43,419 bases of DNA. Origin: Rhodothermaceae bacterium bin80. Lineage in GTDB: Bacteria; Bacteroidota; Rhodothermia; Rhodothermales; Bin80. The position numbers were made by a program, and so were the translations under genes. Numbering within the stretch: position 1 is the first letter of the stretch; every line of letters starts with the position of its first letter. Of this stretch, positions 18,108 through 27,449 are shown in pieces. The notes beneath the pieces were generated by a model. It had not been told where the DNA came from. It worked only from the letters and a program-made list of their open reading frames with translations, and did not search any database. The stretch is taken from positions 78,045-121,463 of the forward strand of contig MPNB01000002.1 in NCBI GenBank assembly GCA_002238805.1, in the 5' to 3' direction.

Positions 18108-18137
18108 CCAAGATAACAAATATGTCGTTAATAACAA
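18108..18137 (-). promoter_or_regulatory. Candidate Bacteroidota-type promoter for the surface cluster
   Basis: Read on the minus strand, TTG (18137-18135) is followed after 19 bases by TATCTTGG (18115-18108). This fits the Bacteroidota primary-sigma pattern TTG-N19-21-TAnnTTTG with one mismatch in the -7 element. It would give a leader of roughly 140 nt containing the hairpin and the direct repeat. Found by eye; no transcript evidence is available. Confidence 0.4.
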
Positions 18138-18192
18138 AATTTTATCGAGAACAACACTTAAAACCCTGGAGCGAAGTATCGCACATCCCGAA

Positions 18193-19794
18193 TTACCAGA
18201 AAATCACGTACAGGGCGGCTGTAACCGCCAGTATTCCGAAAGCCAAGATGGCAAATACCGGATCAGTCTGAATTACACTTCGACTGATAACAATTGCCCC
18301 TCGACTATCCTTGCCCCTGCCTTCAATAAGAGAAACCACCACAATCAATGCCACAGAGATTATAAATACCCAACCCATTCGGGAAAGGAATGGCATCCCT
18401 GGTACGATCCACTTCATGGCCACAGATAACGGAATACTCAGTACAGCCGAAATCAAAGCAGCATTGGCCGTTGATTTTTTCCAGAACAAGCCAAGTACGA
18501 AAATGGCAAGAACTCCTGGACTGACAAACCCTGTGTATTCCTGAATGTACTGGAATACCTGATCCAGAGATGCCAGTTGCGGCGCCAAGATTACCGCTAT
18601 AGCCATACTCGCCAGCGCAACCAATCGCCCAGTACGCACGAGATCCCGTTGACTCGCATTCGGGCGGATGTAGTTACGGTACAGGTCCATCGTGAAAATG
18701 GTGCTCGTACTGTTCATCATGGAAGCCAGAGAAGAAACAATAGCCGCTATCAACGCTGCAAACGTGAGCCCCTTAAGTCCTGGGCCAACATACTCGTTCA
18801 AAAGCCACGGGTAGGCTTCATCTGCAGCTCCGATCGGGGCGGCAAGCGCATATGCAACAATCCCGGGAACTACCACAATCAGTGGCAGGAGCAGCTTCAG
18901 AAAGCCTGCAAAAGCAACACCGCGCTGCGCTTCCTTCAAACTCGGTGCAGCCAGCGTTCGTTGGATGATGTACTGATTACACCCCCAGTAAAACAGGTTT
19001 GCTATCCACATACCGCCGACCAAAACACCAATCCCTGGTAATAACTCCCACGCATCCTGCCGTATACCATCGTCATCAGTATAAATCAGCTCACCCTTCT
19101 GAAGAATCATGTTGAAGCGGTCGGGTACTTCGTTCAGCAGTTTGCTGAGACCCGAAAAAACACCTTCTCCCCCACCGTAAGCATTCAGCGCAAGCACTGT
19201 GGTCAAGAGTCCCCCGCCAATCAGGAAACACACCTGAACCACATCTGTCCAGGCGACCGCCTTGAGTCCCCCGTAGACGCTGTACACCGTGGCAAACACC
19301 GCGAGCGCCAAAACTCCTTGCCACAGCGTGATGCCCATGATGCCCTTTAGAGCAAGTGCGCCGAGATAAACAACAGAGGTTAGGTTCACGAACACGTACA
19401 CCAGCAGCCAGAATACCGCCAAGAGAGTCCGTACACGCGCGTCATAGCGAACCTCCAAAAACTGCGGCATCGTGTAGATGCCCTTCTTCAGATAGATGGG
19501 AATAAACAACCACGCAACCAGTAGCAGCGTGATCGCGGCCATCCATTCATAGGTTGCGATCGCCAACCCTAGGCGGAAGCCCGAACCTGACATTCCAATG
19601 AATTGCTCCGCCGAAATATTGGACGCAATCAACGAAGCACCAATAGCCCACCAAGGGAGTGACTTACTGGCTAGAAAATAGTCCTCAGCGTTCTTGACAT
19701 GCCCCTTCTTCTCTCGCGAGACCCACAGCCCCAACGACACAATCAGGAGGCAGTAAGCACCGAACACAAGGTAGTCAATCAGAGCAAACTGCAT
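18193..19794 (-). CDS. Na+/sugar symporter, vSGLT type (SSS/SLC5 family)
   Basis: A 533-residue inner-membrane protein with about 14 hydrophobic helices. It is strikingly close to the Vibrio parahaemolyticus Na+/galactose symporter vSGLT: SLIASNISAEQFIGMSGSG, ATYEWM, KKGIYTMPQFLEVR, VYSVYGGLKAV and FYWGCNQYIIQRTLAA are recognisable counterparts. Asn59, Gln64 and Glu83 align with the sugar-contacting Asn64, Gln69 and Glu88 of vSGLT, and the Asn of CNQY and the Lys of GFLK align with two further sugar contacts. A hexose-like substrate is therefore likely. The gene lies 46 nt downstream of a small lipoprotein gene and 229 nt upstream of the TonB-dependent receptor, which could deliver the same substrate to the periplasm. 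Confidence 0.92.
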   Translation of the reverse strand: MQFALIDYLVFGAYCLLIVSLGLWVSREKKGHVKNAEDYFLASKSLPWWAIGASLIASNISAEQFIGMSGSGFRLGLAIATYEWMAAITLLLVAWLFIPIYLKKGIYTMPQFLEVRYDARVRTLLAVFWLLVYVFVNLTSVVYLGALALKGIMGITLWQGVLALAVFATVYSVYGGLKAVAWTDVVQVCFLIGGGLLTTVLALNAYGGGEGVFSGLSKLLNEVPDRFNMILQKGELIYTDDDGIRQDAWELLPGIGVLVGGMWIANLFYWGCNQYIIQRTLAAPSLKEAQRGVAFAGFLKLLLPLIVVVPGIVAYALAAPIGAADEAYPWLLNEYVGPGLKGLTFAALIAAIVSSLASMMNSTSTIFTMDLYRNYIRPNASQRDLVRTGRLVALASMAIAVILAPQLASLDQVFQYIQEYTGFVSPGVLAIFVLGLFWKKSTANAALISAVLSIPLSVAMKWIVPGMPFLSRMGWVFIISVALIVVVSLIEGRGKDSRGAIVISRSVIQTDPVFAILAFGILAVTAALYVIFW

Positions 19795-19840
19795 CCGATA
19801 ATAATTTGGAGATCAGCAAAAGATAACCGGATTTCCTGAA

Positions 19841-20308
19841 CTACCGTACGCGGCGCCAAATCTCATCGTAGCGCGCGTCACCCTGGCCGCCCAAATGATG
19901 CCACAGCGAATCGCCTTCGAGTCTACAATTAAATTCGAATGTCTGGCCGACATTCTGAGGAATAGCACTGTACTCTACGTGCTCGGTATACTGTCCCAGG
20001 GAATCAAGCGTGTACCGACCACCCTGCGCGTGCACGAAGGAATCGGCGGTCTGCCGGATAAACATCCAGTGCGTGCTGTTGAGCACCTTGAGCGTCGGCG
20101 CCTGCTGGTAATCAGGATCACTCTCAAACCCCCCACCCAGCGCTCCCGCTGACTCTCTGATTTCGACCAATTCCCAGGAACCGACAAGGTCCGGGCAATC
20201 TTCCGAGCCCATCTGCCCCGCTTCTTCGACCGCCTCCTGATCTGCCGCAACGCATCCGGCAAAAAGAAAGACGATTGCCGCTACCATCAATAATAGTCTG
20301 GAATTCAT
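19841..20308 (-). CDS. Small lipocalin-like lipoprotein
   Basis: A 155-residue protein with a lipoprotein signal MNSRLLLMVAAIVFLFAGC (Cys19). The mature part is predicted to be beta-rich, with a LVGSWELVEI opening, HWMFIRQT in the middle and a closing YDEIWRRVR. This pattern resembles small lipocalin-like/DUF4488-type domains that open with GxW. No catalytic motif is visible. It sits between the large subunit of a Na+/solute symporter (60-nt gap) and the sugar symporter (46-nt gap), so it is part of a transport operon. Its role, perhaps binding a ligand or stabilising a transporter, is inferred only from context. Confidence 0.75.
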   Translation of the reverse strand: MNSRLLLMVAAIVFLFAGCVAADQEAVEEAGQMGSEDCPDLVGSWELVEIRESAGALGGGFESDPDYQQAPTLKVLNSTHWMFIRQTADSFVHAQGGRYTLDSLGQYTEHVEYSAIPQNVGQTFEFNCRLEGDSLWHHLGGQGDARYDEIWRRVR

Positions 20309-20368
20309 GGCTCTGGAGTGCAGTTGTGGAATACCAATTTAGTGAATATAATGTTGTTCTGCAAAGCC

Positions 20369-22048
20369 TCAGTCACCCGGTGCCCGGATCCTGTCCACCA
20401 GAGCATCAATTGATGCAGGTGGGGCCGGCGTAAATTTCGAGACTGTAGCAGCCACAACGAAATTGAGCACCATACCCACTGCTCCTATACCCTCAGGAGA
20501 AATACCAAAAAGCCAGTACTCCGCAACATTCAGGTCAGGCCGAACAAACTTGAAAAAGACGATGTAGCAAGCGGTAAAGGCTATGCCAGCAATCATGCCG
20601 CTTATGGCCCCATACTTGTTCATCCGCCGGGTAAATATCCCCAGGATGATCGCCGGAAAGAAAGACGCTGCCGCCAGCCCAAAAGCAAAAGCAACGACCT
20701 GTGCAACAAAACCTGGCGGATCAATACCGAAATAGCCAGCGATGATTACAGCAACCCCCGCAGTGATACGTGCGGTCAGAAGCTCACGCTTCTCTGAAAT
20801 CTCCGGCATAAATCCTTTTTTCAGAAGATCACGGGCCACCGCAGTCGAAATAACCAGCAGCAGTCCGGCAGCTGTGGAGAGCGCTGCCGCAAGTCCGCCT
20901 GCCGCAACCAATCCTATAACCCAGCCGGGCAGGTTGGCAATCTCTGGATTGGCCAGAACCATGATGTCGGGATCAATGGTGAGTTCGTTTTCTCCATCTG
21001 CCGACGACCCGACATACTGGATTCTGCCATCTCCATTTTTGTCCTCAAACTTGATCAGACCTGTCTGCTCCCAATTTTTGAACCAGCCTGGAACCTCAGA
21101 ATAAGGGCGATCCGTGACGGTTGTCAGAAGATTTGTGCGGGCAAATGCAGCAACCGCAGGCGCACTCGTGTACAAGAGCGCAATAAAAACAAGTGCCCAG
21201 CCTGCACTTGTACGTGCGTCCCGCATGCGTGGCACGGTATAAAACCGAACAATAACATGAGGCAGACCCGCCGTCCCGACCATCAGCGCTGCGGTGATTG
21301 CAAAAACGTCAATCATGCTCTTCTGCCCACTCGTGTAGGCAGCAAAACCCAGATCCGTACTCAGACCATCAAGTTTCTCCAATAGGTGGATGCCGGAGCC
21401 GTCTGCCAGCGTACTTCCAAAACCTATCTGGGGGATCACATTGCCAGTCATCAACAATGAGATAAAAATTGCCGGCACCAGGTATGCAAAAATGAGCACG
21501 CAGTACTGAGCTACCTGTGTATACGTTATGCCCCGCATGCCTCCGAGTACAGCATAGAAGAACACGATACCCATACCTATAAGCACGCCTGGCACAATAT
21601 CGATTTCCAGGAAGCGCGAAAACACGATACCCACACCACGCATCTGGCCCGCTACATAGGTGAACGACACAAAAATTGCGCACAGCACAGCGACGAAGCG
21701 GGCAGTCTGGGAATAATACCGATCCCCCACGAAGTCAGGCACGGTAAATTTGCCGAATTTGCGCAGGTACGGAGCCAGTAGCAAAGCCAAGAGCACGTAC
21801 CCTCCAGTCCACCCAAGTAGATAAACACTGCCATCCCGGCCCATGAACGCGATCAGCCCCGCCATAGAAATGAACGAAGCTGCACTCATCCAGTCGGCAG
21901 CCGTGGCCATTCCGTTCAGTACAGGATGAACACGCCCACCGGCCACATAGAACTCTCGTGTCGACCCCGCACGAGACCAAATGGCAACCCCTATGTAGAG
22001 TGCAAAGGAGATCCCCACCATAATAAAAGTCCATGCCTGTACCGTCAT
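20369..22048 (-). CDS. Na+/solute symporter large subunit (SSS family, acetate-permease-like, DUF4212-associated)
   Basis: A 559-residue polytopic protein of the ActP-like branch of the SSS family, with AADWMSAASFISMAGLIAF, YVAGQMRGVGIVFSRFL and GLAAALSTAAGLLLVISTAVARDLL as family motifs. It overlaps by 4 nt a small two-helix DUF4212 protein, the arrangement of the two-component symporter group known as VC_2705-like. A hydrophilic insert carries an EF-hand-like loop (D336-K-N338-G-D340-G-R-I-Q-Y), so calcium binding is possible. Acetate or another small carboxylate is the usual suggestion for relatives, but the substrate here is not determined. It differs from the vSGLT-type gene nearby, so the operon encodes two separate Na+-driven uptake routes. 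Confidence 0.9.
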   Translation of the reverse strand: MTVQAWTFIMVGISFALYIGVAIWSRAGSTREFYVAGGRVHPVLNGMATAADWMSAASFISMAGLIAFMGRDGSVYLLGWTGGYVLLALLLAPYLRKFGKFTVPDFVGDRYYSQTARFVAVLCAIFVSFTYVAGQMRGVGIVFSRFLEIDIVPGVLIGMGIVFFYAVLGGMRGITYTQVAQYCVLIFAYLVPAIFISLLMTGNVIPQIGFGSTLADGSGIHLLEKLDGLSTDLGFAAYTSGQKSMIDVFAITAALMVGTAGLPHVIVRFYTVPRMRDARTSAGWALVFIALLYTSAPAVAAFARTNLLTTVTDRPYSEVPGWFKNWEQTGLIKFEDKNGDGRIQYVGSSADGENELTIDPDIMVLANPEIANLPGWVIGLVAAGGLAAALSTAAGLLLVISTAVARDLLKKGFMPEISEKRELLTARITAGVAVIIAGYFGIDPPGFVAQVVAFAFGLAAASFFPAIILGIFTRRMNKYGAISGMIAGIAFTACYIVFFKFVRPDLNVAEYWLFGISPEGIGAVGMVLNFVVAATVSKFTPAPPASIDALVDRIRAPGD

Positions 22049-22293
22049 ATTCCCTCTGCAATCGATTTTTTATCAAGCCGGTTCATCAGAAACACATACA
22101 CAAAAATGATCAGAACAAAAACATATATCGCACCCTGCTGCGCAAACCAGAACCCCAGTTTGAATCCGAACATACGCATCCCGTCCAGTACATCAACCAG
22201 CAGCACACTGGCACCAAATGACACCAGAAACCAAATTCCAAGAAGTATTCCCACGTACCGCAGATTAGTCCGCCAATACCGTTTTGGGGTCAT
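22045..22293 (-). CDS. Na+/solute symporter small subunit (DUF4212)
   Basis: A short membrane protein (~82 residues) from the ATG at 22293; the longer frame uses TTG. It has an opening YWRTNLRYVGILLGIWFLVSF, a first helix, then a glycine-containing linker and a second helix (LGFWFAQQGAIYVFVLIIFVYV) with a short basic tail (MNRLDKK). This matches the DUF4212 proteins always encoded next to ActP-like large subunits. The 4-nt overlap with the large-subunit gene indicates coupled translation and probably complex formation. Confidence 0.9.
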   Translation of the reverse strand: MTPKRYWRTNLRYVGILLGIWFLVSFGASVLLVDVLDGMRMFGFKLGFWFAQQGAIYVFVLIIFVYVFLMNRLDKKSIAEGI

Positions 22294-22382
22294 GTGCAAA
22301 AGAAAATTTGTGATGTGTGAAGATACTGACCTTCCCTATACCTGTACCCGGATATTCGGGAAACTCTCTGTATAATTCCCCA

Positions 22383-23474
22383 TTATTTCCGGGGCTGACC
22401 GGAAAGGTGAATCTCCTTTGCCGGCATAATCGGCAATCCCTGCTCCTCCGCGAGTTTTCGCACTGCCAGCAAAATCTCTTCCTGCGACAACATGTACTCG
22501 TCGTAACCTGTCGACTTAGTGAACGCCAAGACGAGGACGACCAGTCCACTGGTATCCATGTTCGTCAAGCGAACCAGACTCTGATCCGTATGGATATCCG
22601 CCCGCTGCTCCAGTAATTGCCGGACCGAAATCAGAAATCGTTCCAGCTGCAATGAAGTGATCTCGTGAGTGAACGTAACTTCAAAACGGATCCGGCGGGC
22701 ATCCCTTTTAGACAAATTGCAGATTTCTGCATTGGTGAAGGTTTGGTTGGGCAGTATAGAGACGGTTTTGTCGAATCTTCGAATGTGTGTACTGCGGACG
22801 CCAACCTCCTCCACTACTCCGTCAACACCACTTACAACTATGACATCCCCGATCTGAAATGGTCGTTCACTGAAGATCACAAGCGACCCGAAAACATTCG
22901 CCAATGTATCCTTTGCGGCAAAAGCCAACGCCAGACCACCGATACTCAGGCTTGCAATCAATCCTGTGGCCGGTTGACCAAACTGCCCTAATATAGCTGC
23001 TATGACAAGCAGTGTCAGGATCAGCTTCACCGTGGTTGTAACCGGTGCAATCAATTGGTCATCCAGCCGTGTTTCGGTTTTTTCGGCTGCGCGCTTTGCA
23101 ATCCCCGCGAACACATCCACTGCATGAAATGCACAATAGACCGCCACAAGCAGTACAGCCACCATACCTGCTGTGCTGAGCCATAAATGTATGTTCAGCG
23201 GCTCCTGAGGGAGTGCGAGCACGCCTATCACTCCATTCCAGAGGACCACGTTGATCAGCAAGCTAAGAGGCTTGGGGAGCAGCCGATCAACATCGTTGAT
23301 CACGTCTATGTCTCCACTTTTATTAAACTGCTTCAGCAAGCTACTCAATACCCACCGCACGAAGCTGCGGGCCAAGATGCCCAACAACAGGAGTAGACCT
23401 GAGACGATCAAACGACCGACTGAGATATCCCACAATACTTGCTGCTCCAAAAAAGAAAGATCAATCATGTCCAT
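22383..23474 (-). CDS. MscS-family mechanosensitive ion channel
   Basis: A 363-residue protein with four or five hydrophobic helices in the first ~190 residues. It then has the pore-lining helix typical of small-conductance channels (PATGLIASLSIGGLALAFAAKD), followed by LANVFGSLVIFSERPFQIGDVI and the cytoplasmic beta domain (VEEVGVRSTHIRRFDKTVSILPNQ). Such channels open under membrane tension to release solutes during osmotic down-shock. The gene overlaps the end of the WbqC-like gene by a few bases (ATG at 23474 or 23468; the stop of the upstream gene lies inside), so the two are cotranscribed. It is 89 nt upstream of the DUF4212 subunit gene, an osmotic/Na+ transport context. Confidence 0.93.
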   Translation of the reverse strand: MDMIDLSFLEQQVLWDISVGRLIVSGLLLLLGILARSFVRWVLSSLLKQFNKSGDIDVINDVDRLLPKPLSLLINVVLWNGVIGVLALPQEPLNIHLWLSTAGMVAVLLVAVYCAFHAVDVFAGIAKRAAEKTETRLDDQLIAPVTTTVKLILTLLVIAAILGQFGQPATGLIASLSIGGLALAFAAKDTLANVFGSLVIFSERPFQIGDVIVVSGVDGVVEEVGVRSTHIRRFDKTVSILPNQTFTNAEICNLSKRDARRIRFEVTFTHEITSLQLERFLISVRQLLEQRADIHTDQSLVRLTNMDTSGLVVLVLAFTKSTGYDEYMLSQEEILLAVRKLAEEQGLPIMPAKEIHLSGQPRK

Positions 23475-24201
23475 TTATTTGTCTGTCAATAAGCTCAATA
23501 CTCGTACCTCTGTGAAGTATGTCCGCACTTTCGGGCCCATAGTTGCAAATCAGGTCCAGAACCGTCATGCCGGGTTCAAACCCGACAAAGGTCTGACGAT
23601 AATCCGGCTGCGAAAAATATAAACGACAAGCGGCACACGGCTCAGGGATTTCAGCGGGTGCCAGCAATTCCGATTCGGGCCAGAAGGCCATTATTGCTTC
23701 CATATTGTCAGGACATCCCTCCAATTCCGTCGCGGACAAGAGGGTTGCCGAGAACCCCATCCACCGAAATATCAGCCGGATGGTTGCAACATTCAAAGCT
23801 CCCAAATATTCCCACTCGCGTTTGTACAGCTCTCTGATTGCTTCGCCGTAGTGATCAAAGTATGGTGACTGGCCATAATTGAACGCAATTGCTTTCCAAT
23901 GTCGTTTCCGCCACCCCGGTACCTGGCGGATGCGGGTTGAGGCCTGTGATCGACCGTGCTGCCCCCCCTTCAGCGGTACCGAAATCCACTGCCACCCATC
24001 GGGATTACGAACACGTGTACGATTTTGTAATGACTGACGGCTATACTGAAAAGTATCCGCCAGAACAATTATGTCTGCGGCTCTCATAAGTGCCGCAAAA
24101 GCCAAGCTCGGCCAGTATTCCGGTGGACGTATGACAATAGTTTTGCCGAAGGGAGTACAATCACCGGGGCGAACAACTCGTTCATCAATAAAATTGGGCA
24201 T
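23461..24201 (-). CDS. WbqC-like family protein
   Basis: About 246 residues from the ATG at 24201. The frame also reaches 24264 but would then overlap the start of the divergent gene. It matches the WbqC-like family: an opening TIVIRPPEYWPSLAFAALM, then ADIIVLADTFQYSRQSLQNRTRVRN, ISVPL and a second half with YFDHYGEAIRELYKREW and LLSATEL. Relatives are found in O-antigen loci and near sugar-nucleotide or PLP-dependent genes; their reaction is not known. It is the first gene of the minus-strand block. Its start codon is separated from the divergent LD-carboxypeptidase start by only 13 bases, so the two share a very compact regulatory region. Confidence 0.8.
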   Translation of the reverse strand: MPNFIDERVVRPGDCTPFGKTIVIRPPEYWPSLAFAALMRAADIIVLADTFQYSRQSLQNRTRVRNPDGWQWISVPLKGGQHGRSQASTRIRQVPGWRKRHWKAIAFNYGQSPYFDHYGEAIRELYKREWEYLGALNVATIRLIFRWMGFSATLLSATELEGCPDNMEAIMAFWPESELLAPAEIPEPCAACRLYFSQPDYRQTFVGFEPGMTVLDLICNYGPESADILHRGTSIELIDRQINGHD

Positions 24202-24214
24202 ATCTTTTCCGCTA

Positions 24215-25150
24215 ATGAAACATACTTTAGCCCCCGCGTGGCCCCCCGACCAGCCGCTTGGCATCGTGGCCCCGGCGAGCCCGCCTCGTACTCCTGAAAG
24301 ACAGGAACGCGGACTGAATGCGCTTGCTGCAGACGGATATTCGATTCATTGGGATCCAGGTCAACTTACATCGCATGGCTATCTGGCCGGGTCGGATAAA
24401 CAGCGTGCTGAACAGTTCAATCAAGCACTTACGAGAACTAAGTTCCTGATGGCGCTCCGTGGAGGATACGGCTGTTTACGCATTTTGAACAGAATTGACT
24501 ATACTGCCGCACGGCGTACGCAAGGCGTCTTGATTGGCTACAGCGATATTACTGCCCTGCAGCTCTCGCTCTTCAAGCACGCAGGATGGAGGTCTATTTC
24601 GGGTCCTGTGGTCGTCGAGTGGGGAGAAATCAATGCTGCTATGAAAGATGAAGTGCGTGAACTTCTTGAAGGACAACTGCCACCCCCGATAGAGGGCTTG
24701 CAGACTTTGCAAGGAGGTCAATGCACTGGAACATTACTGGGAGGCAACCTCTCTACGATTGTTCGACTGATCGGCTCCCCATATCTGCCGAGCTTCCAGG
24801 GAGCACTCCTGTTCATTGAAGATGTGAATGAGGCAGCTTATCGGATTGATGCGCTGTTCGCGCAACTGAAAAATGCAGGAATACTTAAAGAACTCGGGGG
24901 TTTAATTGTTGGCACTTTTACCGGGAAAGATATCAACGACGAACGGTCAAGACGCGATGTGAACGAAATAATCACTGGGTATGCTGGAGGGCACACATGG
25001 CCAGTCGTGACTGGTCTCACTTACGGCCACTTTTTTCCCCGCCGCGTACTGCCCATAGGTGTGCCCGCCCGGCTAACCGCAAATATCAACGGAGGACGTC
25101 TCGATATCCTGGAGCCGGTCGTTCACCCGAGATTTTCCCGAAATAAATAG
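24215..25150 (+). CDS. LD-carboxypeptidase (peptidase family S66)
   Basis: A 311-residue cytoplasmic serine peptidase of the LdcA type, which trims the terminal D-Ala from tetrapeptides during murein recycling. The ATG at 24215 gives MKHTLAPAWPPDQPLGIVAPASPP; longer frames run into the divergent gene. The catalytic triad is visible in order: Ser110 in GYSDITAL, Glu202 in LFIEDVNE and His272 in TYGHFFPRR. Other family marks are LRGGYGCLRIL and GTLLGGNLSTI. No signal peptide is present, as expected. The gene begins the plus-strand run that includes purN-purH and mreBC, and overlaps none of its neighbours. Confidence 0.93.
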   Translation: MKHTLAPAWPPDQPLGIVAPASPPRTPERQERGLNALAADGYSIHWDPGQLTSHGYLAGSDKQRAEQFNQALTRTKFLMALRGGYGCLRILNRIDYTAARRTQGVLIGYSDITALQLSLFKHAGWRSISGPVVVEWGEINAAMKDEVRELLEGQLPPPIEGLQTLQGGQCTGTLLGGNLSTIVRLIGSPYLPSFQGALLFIEDVNEAAYRIDALFAQLKNAGILKELGGLIVGTFTGKDINDERSRRDVNEIITGYAGGHTWPVVTGLTYGHFFPRRVLPIGVPARLTANINGGRLDILEPVVHPRFSRNK

Positions 25151-25199
25151 AGATTAACGTCATTTTTCTTCAACCTTGCACATTACCGTTAACCAGTGC

Positions 25200-25823
25200 A
25201 TGAATTTGCGTGTCGCTGTTTTCGCCTCCGGTGGAGGATCAAATTTTCAGGCACTCGCCGAAAATGCCCTCACGTATAGTGTCACCTTGGTAGTTTGCAA
25301 CAGGTCCAAGGCTGGTGTCCTTGACCGTGCCCACACCCTCGGCGTGTCTACACATGTGCTCTCCCCCCGAGCTTTTGAGAGTGAGAAACTGTACTCGAAT
25401 GTTCTACTTGAGCTCCTACATGCGGAAAAAATCGACCTGATCGCGCTCGCCGGATATTTGTGCAAAATCCCTGCCCCGGTCGTAGAAACGTTCTGGGGGC
25501 GTATCCTGAATATCCATCCCGCCCTGCTGCCACGTTTTGGAGGTAAGGGTCTCTACGGACACCGTGTACACAAAGCGGTGTTAGAGGCCAAAGAAGCTTT
25601 CAGTGGAGCAACAGTTCATTTTGTGGATGAAGAATACGATACTGGCCCTATCCTGCTGCAGAAGAAGGTGCCCGTGCTGCCAGATGATACACCAGACTCC
25701 CTTGCTAAGCGTGTCTTAGCAGTTGAGCACCAGATTTTTCCTGAGGCACTCGAATTAATTGCCGAGGGACGCGTCCGTATCAAAGACCGGCGCGTGATTA
25801 TTAACCCTACAAAAACAACATGA
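25200..25823 (+). CDS. purN: Phosphoribosylglycinamide formyltransferase
   Basis: Transfers a formyl group from 10-formyltetrahydrofolate to GAR, the third step of purine synthesis. The ATG at 25200 gives MNLRVAVFASGGGSNFQAL, the family start with the glycine-rich phosphate loop. The catalytic trio appears as Asn and His in ILNIHPALLPRF and Asp in DEEYDTGPILL. KGLYGHRVH is the conserved substrate loop. Length (207 residues) is normal. The stop overlaps the purH start by 4 nt (ATGA), so translation is coupled and the two enzymes are made together. Upstream is the LD-carboxypeptidase gene. Confidence 0.96.
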   Translation: MNLRVAVFASGGGSNFQALAENALTYSVTLVVCNRSKAGVLDRAHTLGVSTHVLSPRAFESEKLYSNVLLELLHAEKIDLIALAGYLCKIPAPVVETFWGRILNIHPALLPRFGGKGLYGHRVHKAVLEAKEAFSGATVHFVDEEYDTGPILLQKKVPVLPDDTPDSLAKRVLAVEHQIFPEALELIAEGRVRIKDRRVIINPTKTT

Positions 25824-27388
25824 CGATTGAACCCCTGAATTTGCCTGCACCTGATGCAGTACGTCCCCGCCGCGCTTTGCTGTCGGTCTTCGACAAGAAG
25901 GGGCTGATTCCATTTGCGGAGGGACTCCAAAAATATGGAATTGAGCTTGTCTCATCCGGCGGCACTGCCCGGCACCTGCGTTCCGCCGGCCTGGAGGTGG
26001 AAGATGTTGCCGAAGTTACGAAAGCACCTGCTATGCTCGGGGGCCGGGTTAAGACGCTTCATCCGACAATTCATGCCGGAATTCTTGCCAGACAGAATGC
26101 AAAAAACGACCAGGAGGATCTGGACCTGCACGGTATTCAACCCTTTGAACTTGTTGTAGTCAACCTCTACCCTTTTACTGAGGCTATCAAACGACCAGAT
26201 ATTAATGATGCTATCGCAGCGGAAAATATTGACATTGGTGGACCTGCCATGGTGCGAGCCGCAGCCAAGAACTTTGCTTACGTAGCGGTGGTCACATCAC
26301 CGGATGATTACGAGAATATATTGACTTCGCTGGACAACACGGACGGATGTCTCCCAATCTCCCTCAGACGTCAACTGGCACGCATGGCCTTCACGAGAAC
26401 GGCCGCTTACGATCACGCCATCGCCGCCTATTTTGGAAATGATCAGGAAGACCCGCTTCCCGCGCATATGAGTATACATCTCTCTCGTAAGGCCACGTTG
26501 CGTTATGGAGAAAATCCTCACCAGAATGCTGCGTTTTATGGCAACCTGGAAGACCGGATCACAAAGCTTCACGGCAAAGCGCTCTCGTACAACAACCTGA
26601 TTGACCTGGATGCTGCGCTGGCACTTATCCATGAATTTGCCGATGAAGGTCCAACCGTGGCCATTCTCAAGCATACAAATCCCTGTGGCGTTTCAACTGC
26701 TGAAACTCTTCTGCTGGCCTGGCAGCAAGCCTTTGCAACCGATACACAATCGCCTTTTGGAGGCATCGTGGTCATGAATAAACCCTGCAGCATCGATATA
26801 GCAAAAGCTGTGGGGCGTATTTTTACGGAGTTGGTCATTGCACCATCCTTTGATGCCGATGCACTGGCGCTGCTTCAGGAAAAAAAGAATCGTCGAATTA
26901 TTCAGTTCAAATCTACTCCCAGTGATGAGTATCAGATGCGTCGGGTACTTGGCGGGCTGCTCTGCCAAACCGTTGACAGTTCGGCTGATAAGGACCTGCT
27001 CACGCCGGTTACAAATCGAAAACCGACTGCATGTGAACTTCTCGACCTCAGGTTTGCTTGGCGTGTAGCTAAGCACGTTAAGAGTAATGCGATTGTATAT
27101 GCCAGGGATCAGCGGACATTAGGAATTGGAGCCGGACAAATGAGCCGAATAGATTCTTCTGAGATCGCCTTAGCAAAAGGTGCTAAATCCGGCTTGAACT
27201 TTGATGGTTGTGTTGTTGCTTCTGACGCGTTTTATCCATTTCCTGATGGCCTACTTGCAGCCGCAGACGGTGGTGCCACTGCAGCAGTCCAGCCTGGTGG
27301 CTCGGTACGTGATAAGGAAGTGATTGCAGCAGCAGATTCACGCGGCATAGCAATGGTATTTACTGGAAAACGACATTTTCGACACTGA
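25820..27388 (+). CDS. purH: Bifunctional AICAR formyltransferase / IMP cyclohydrolase
   Basis: The last two steps of IMP synthesis in one 522-residue protein. The N-terminal IMP cyclohydrolase domain (~10-200) has [48 protein letters not shown] and the [15 protein letters not shown] segment. The C-terminal AICAR transformylase half includes [17 protein letters not shown], the KHTNPCG motif holding the catalytic Lys-His pair, FGGIVVMN and a closing [14 protein letters not shown]. The gene is translationally coupled to purN and followed 61 nt later by mreB. Confidence 0.97.
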   Translation: MTIEPLNLPAPDAVRPRRALLSVFDKKGLIPFAEGLQKYGIELVSSGGTARHLRSAGLEVEDVAEVTKAPAMLGGRVKTLHPTIHAGILARQNAKNDQEDLDLHGIQPFELVVVNLYPFTEAIKRPDINDAIAAENIDIGGPAMVRAAAKNFAYVAVVTSPDDYENILTSLDNTDGCLPISLRRQLARMAFTRTAAYDHAIAAYFGNDQEDPLPAHMSIHLSRKATLRYGENPHQNAAFYGNLEDRITKLHGKALSYNNLIDLDAALALIHEFADEGPTVAILKHTNPCGVSTAETLLLAWQQAFATDTQSPFGGIVVMNKPCSIDIAKAVGRIFTELVIAPSFDADALALLQEKKNRRIIQFKSTPSDEYQMRRVLGGLLCQTVDSSADKDLLTPVTNRKPTACELLDLRFAWRVAKHVKSNAIVYARDQRTLGIGAGQMSRIDSSEIALAKGAKSGLNFDGCVVASDAFYPFPDGLLAAADGGATAAVQPGGSVRDKEVIAAADSRGIAMVFTGKRHFRH

Positions 27389-27449
27389 TAACCGACAGCC
27401 GTAGTGTATCTTGAGCAATCATAACCCAAAATTTTTCGGAACAGCCCGC

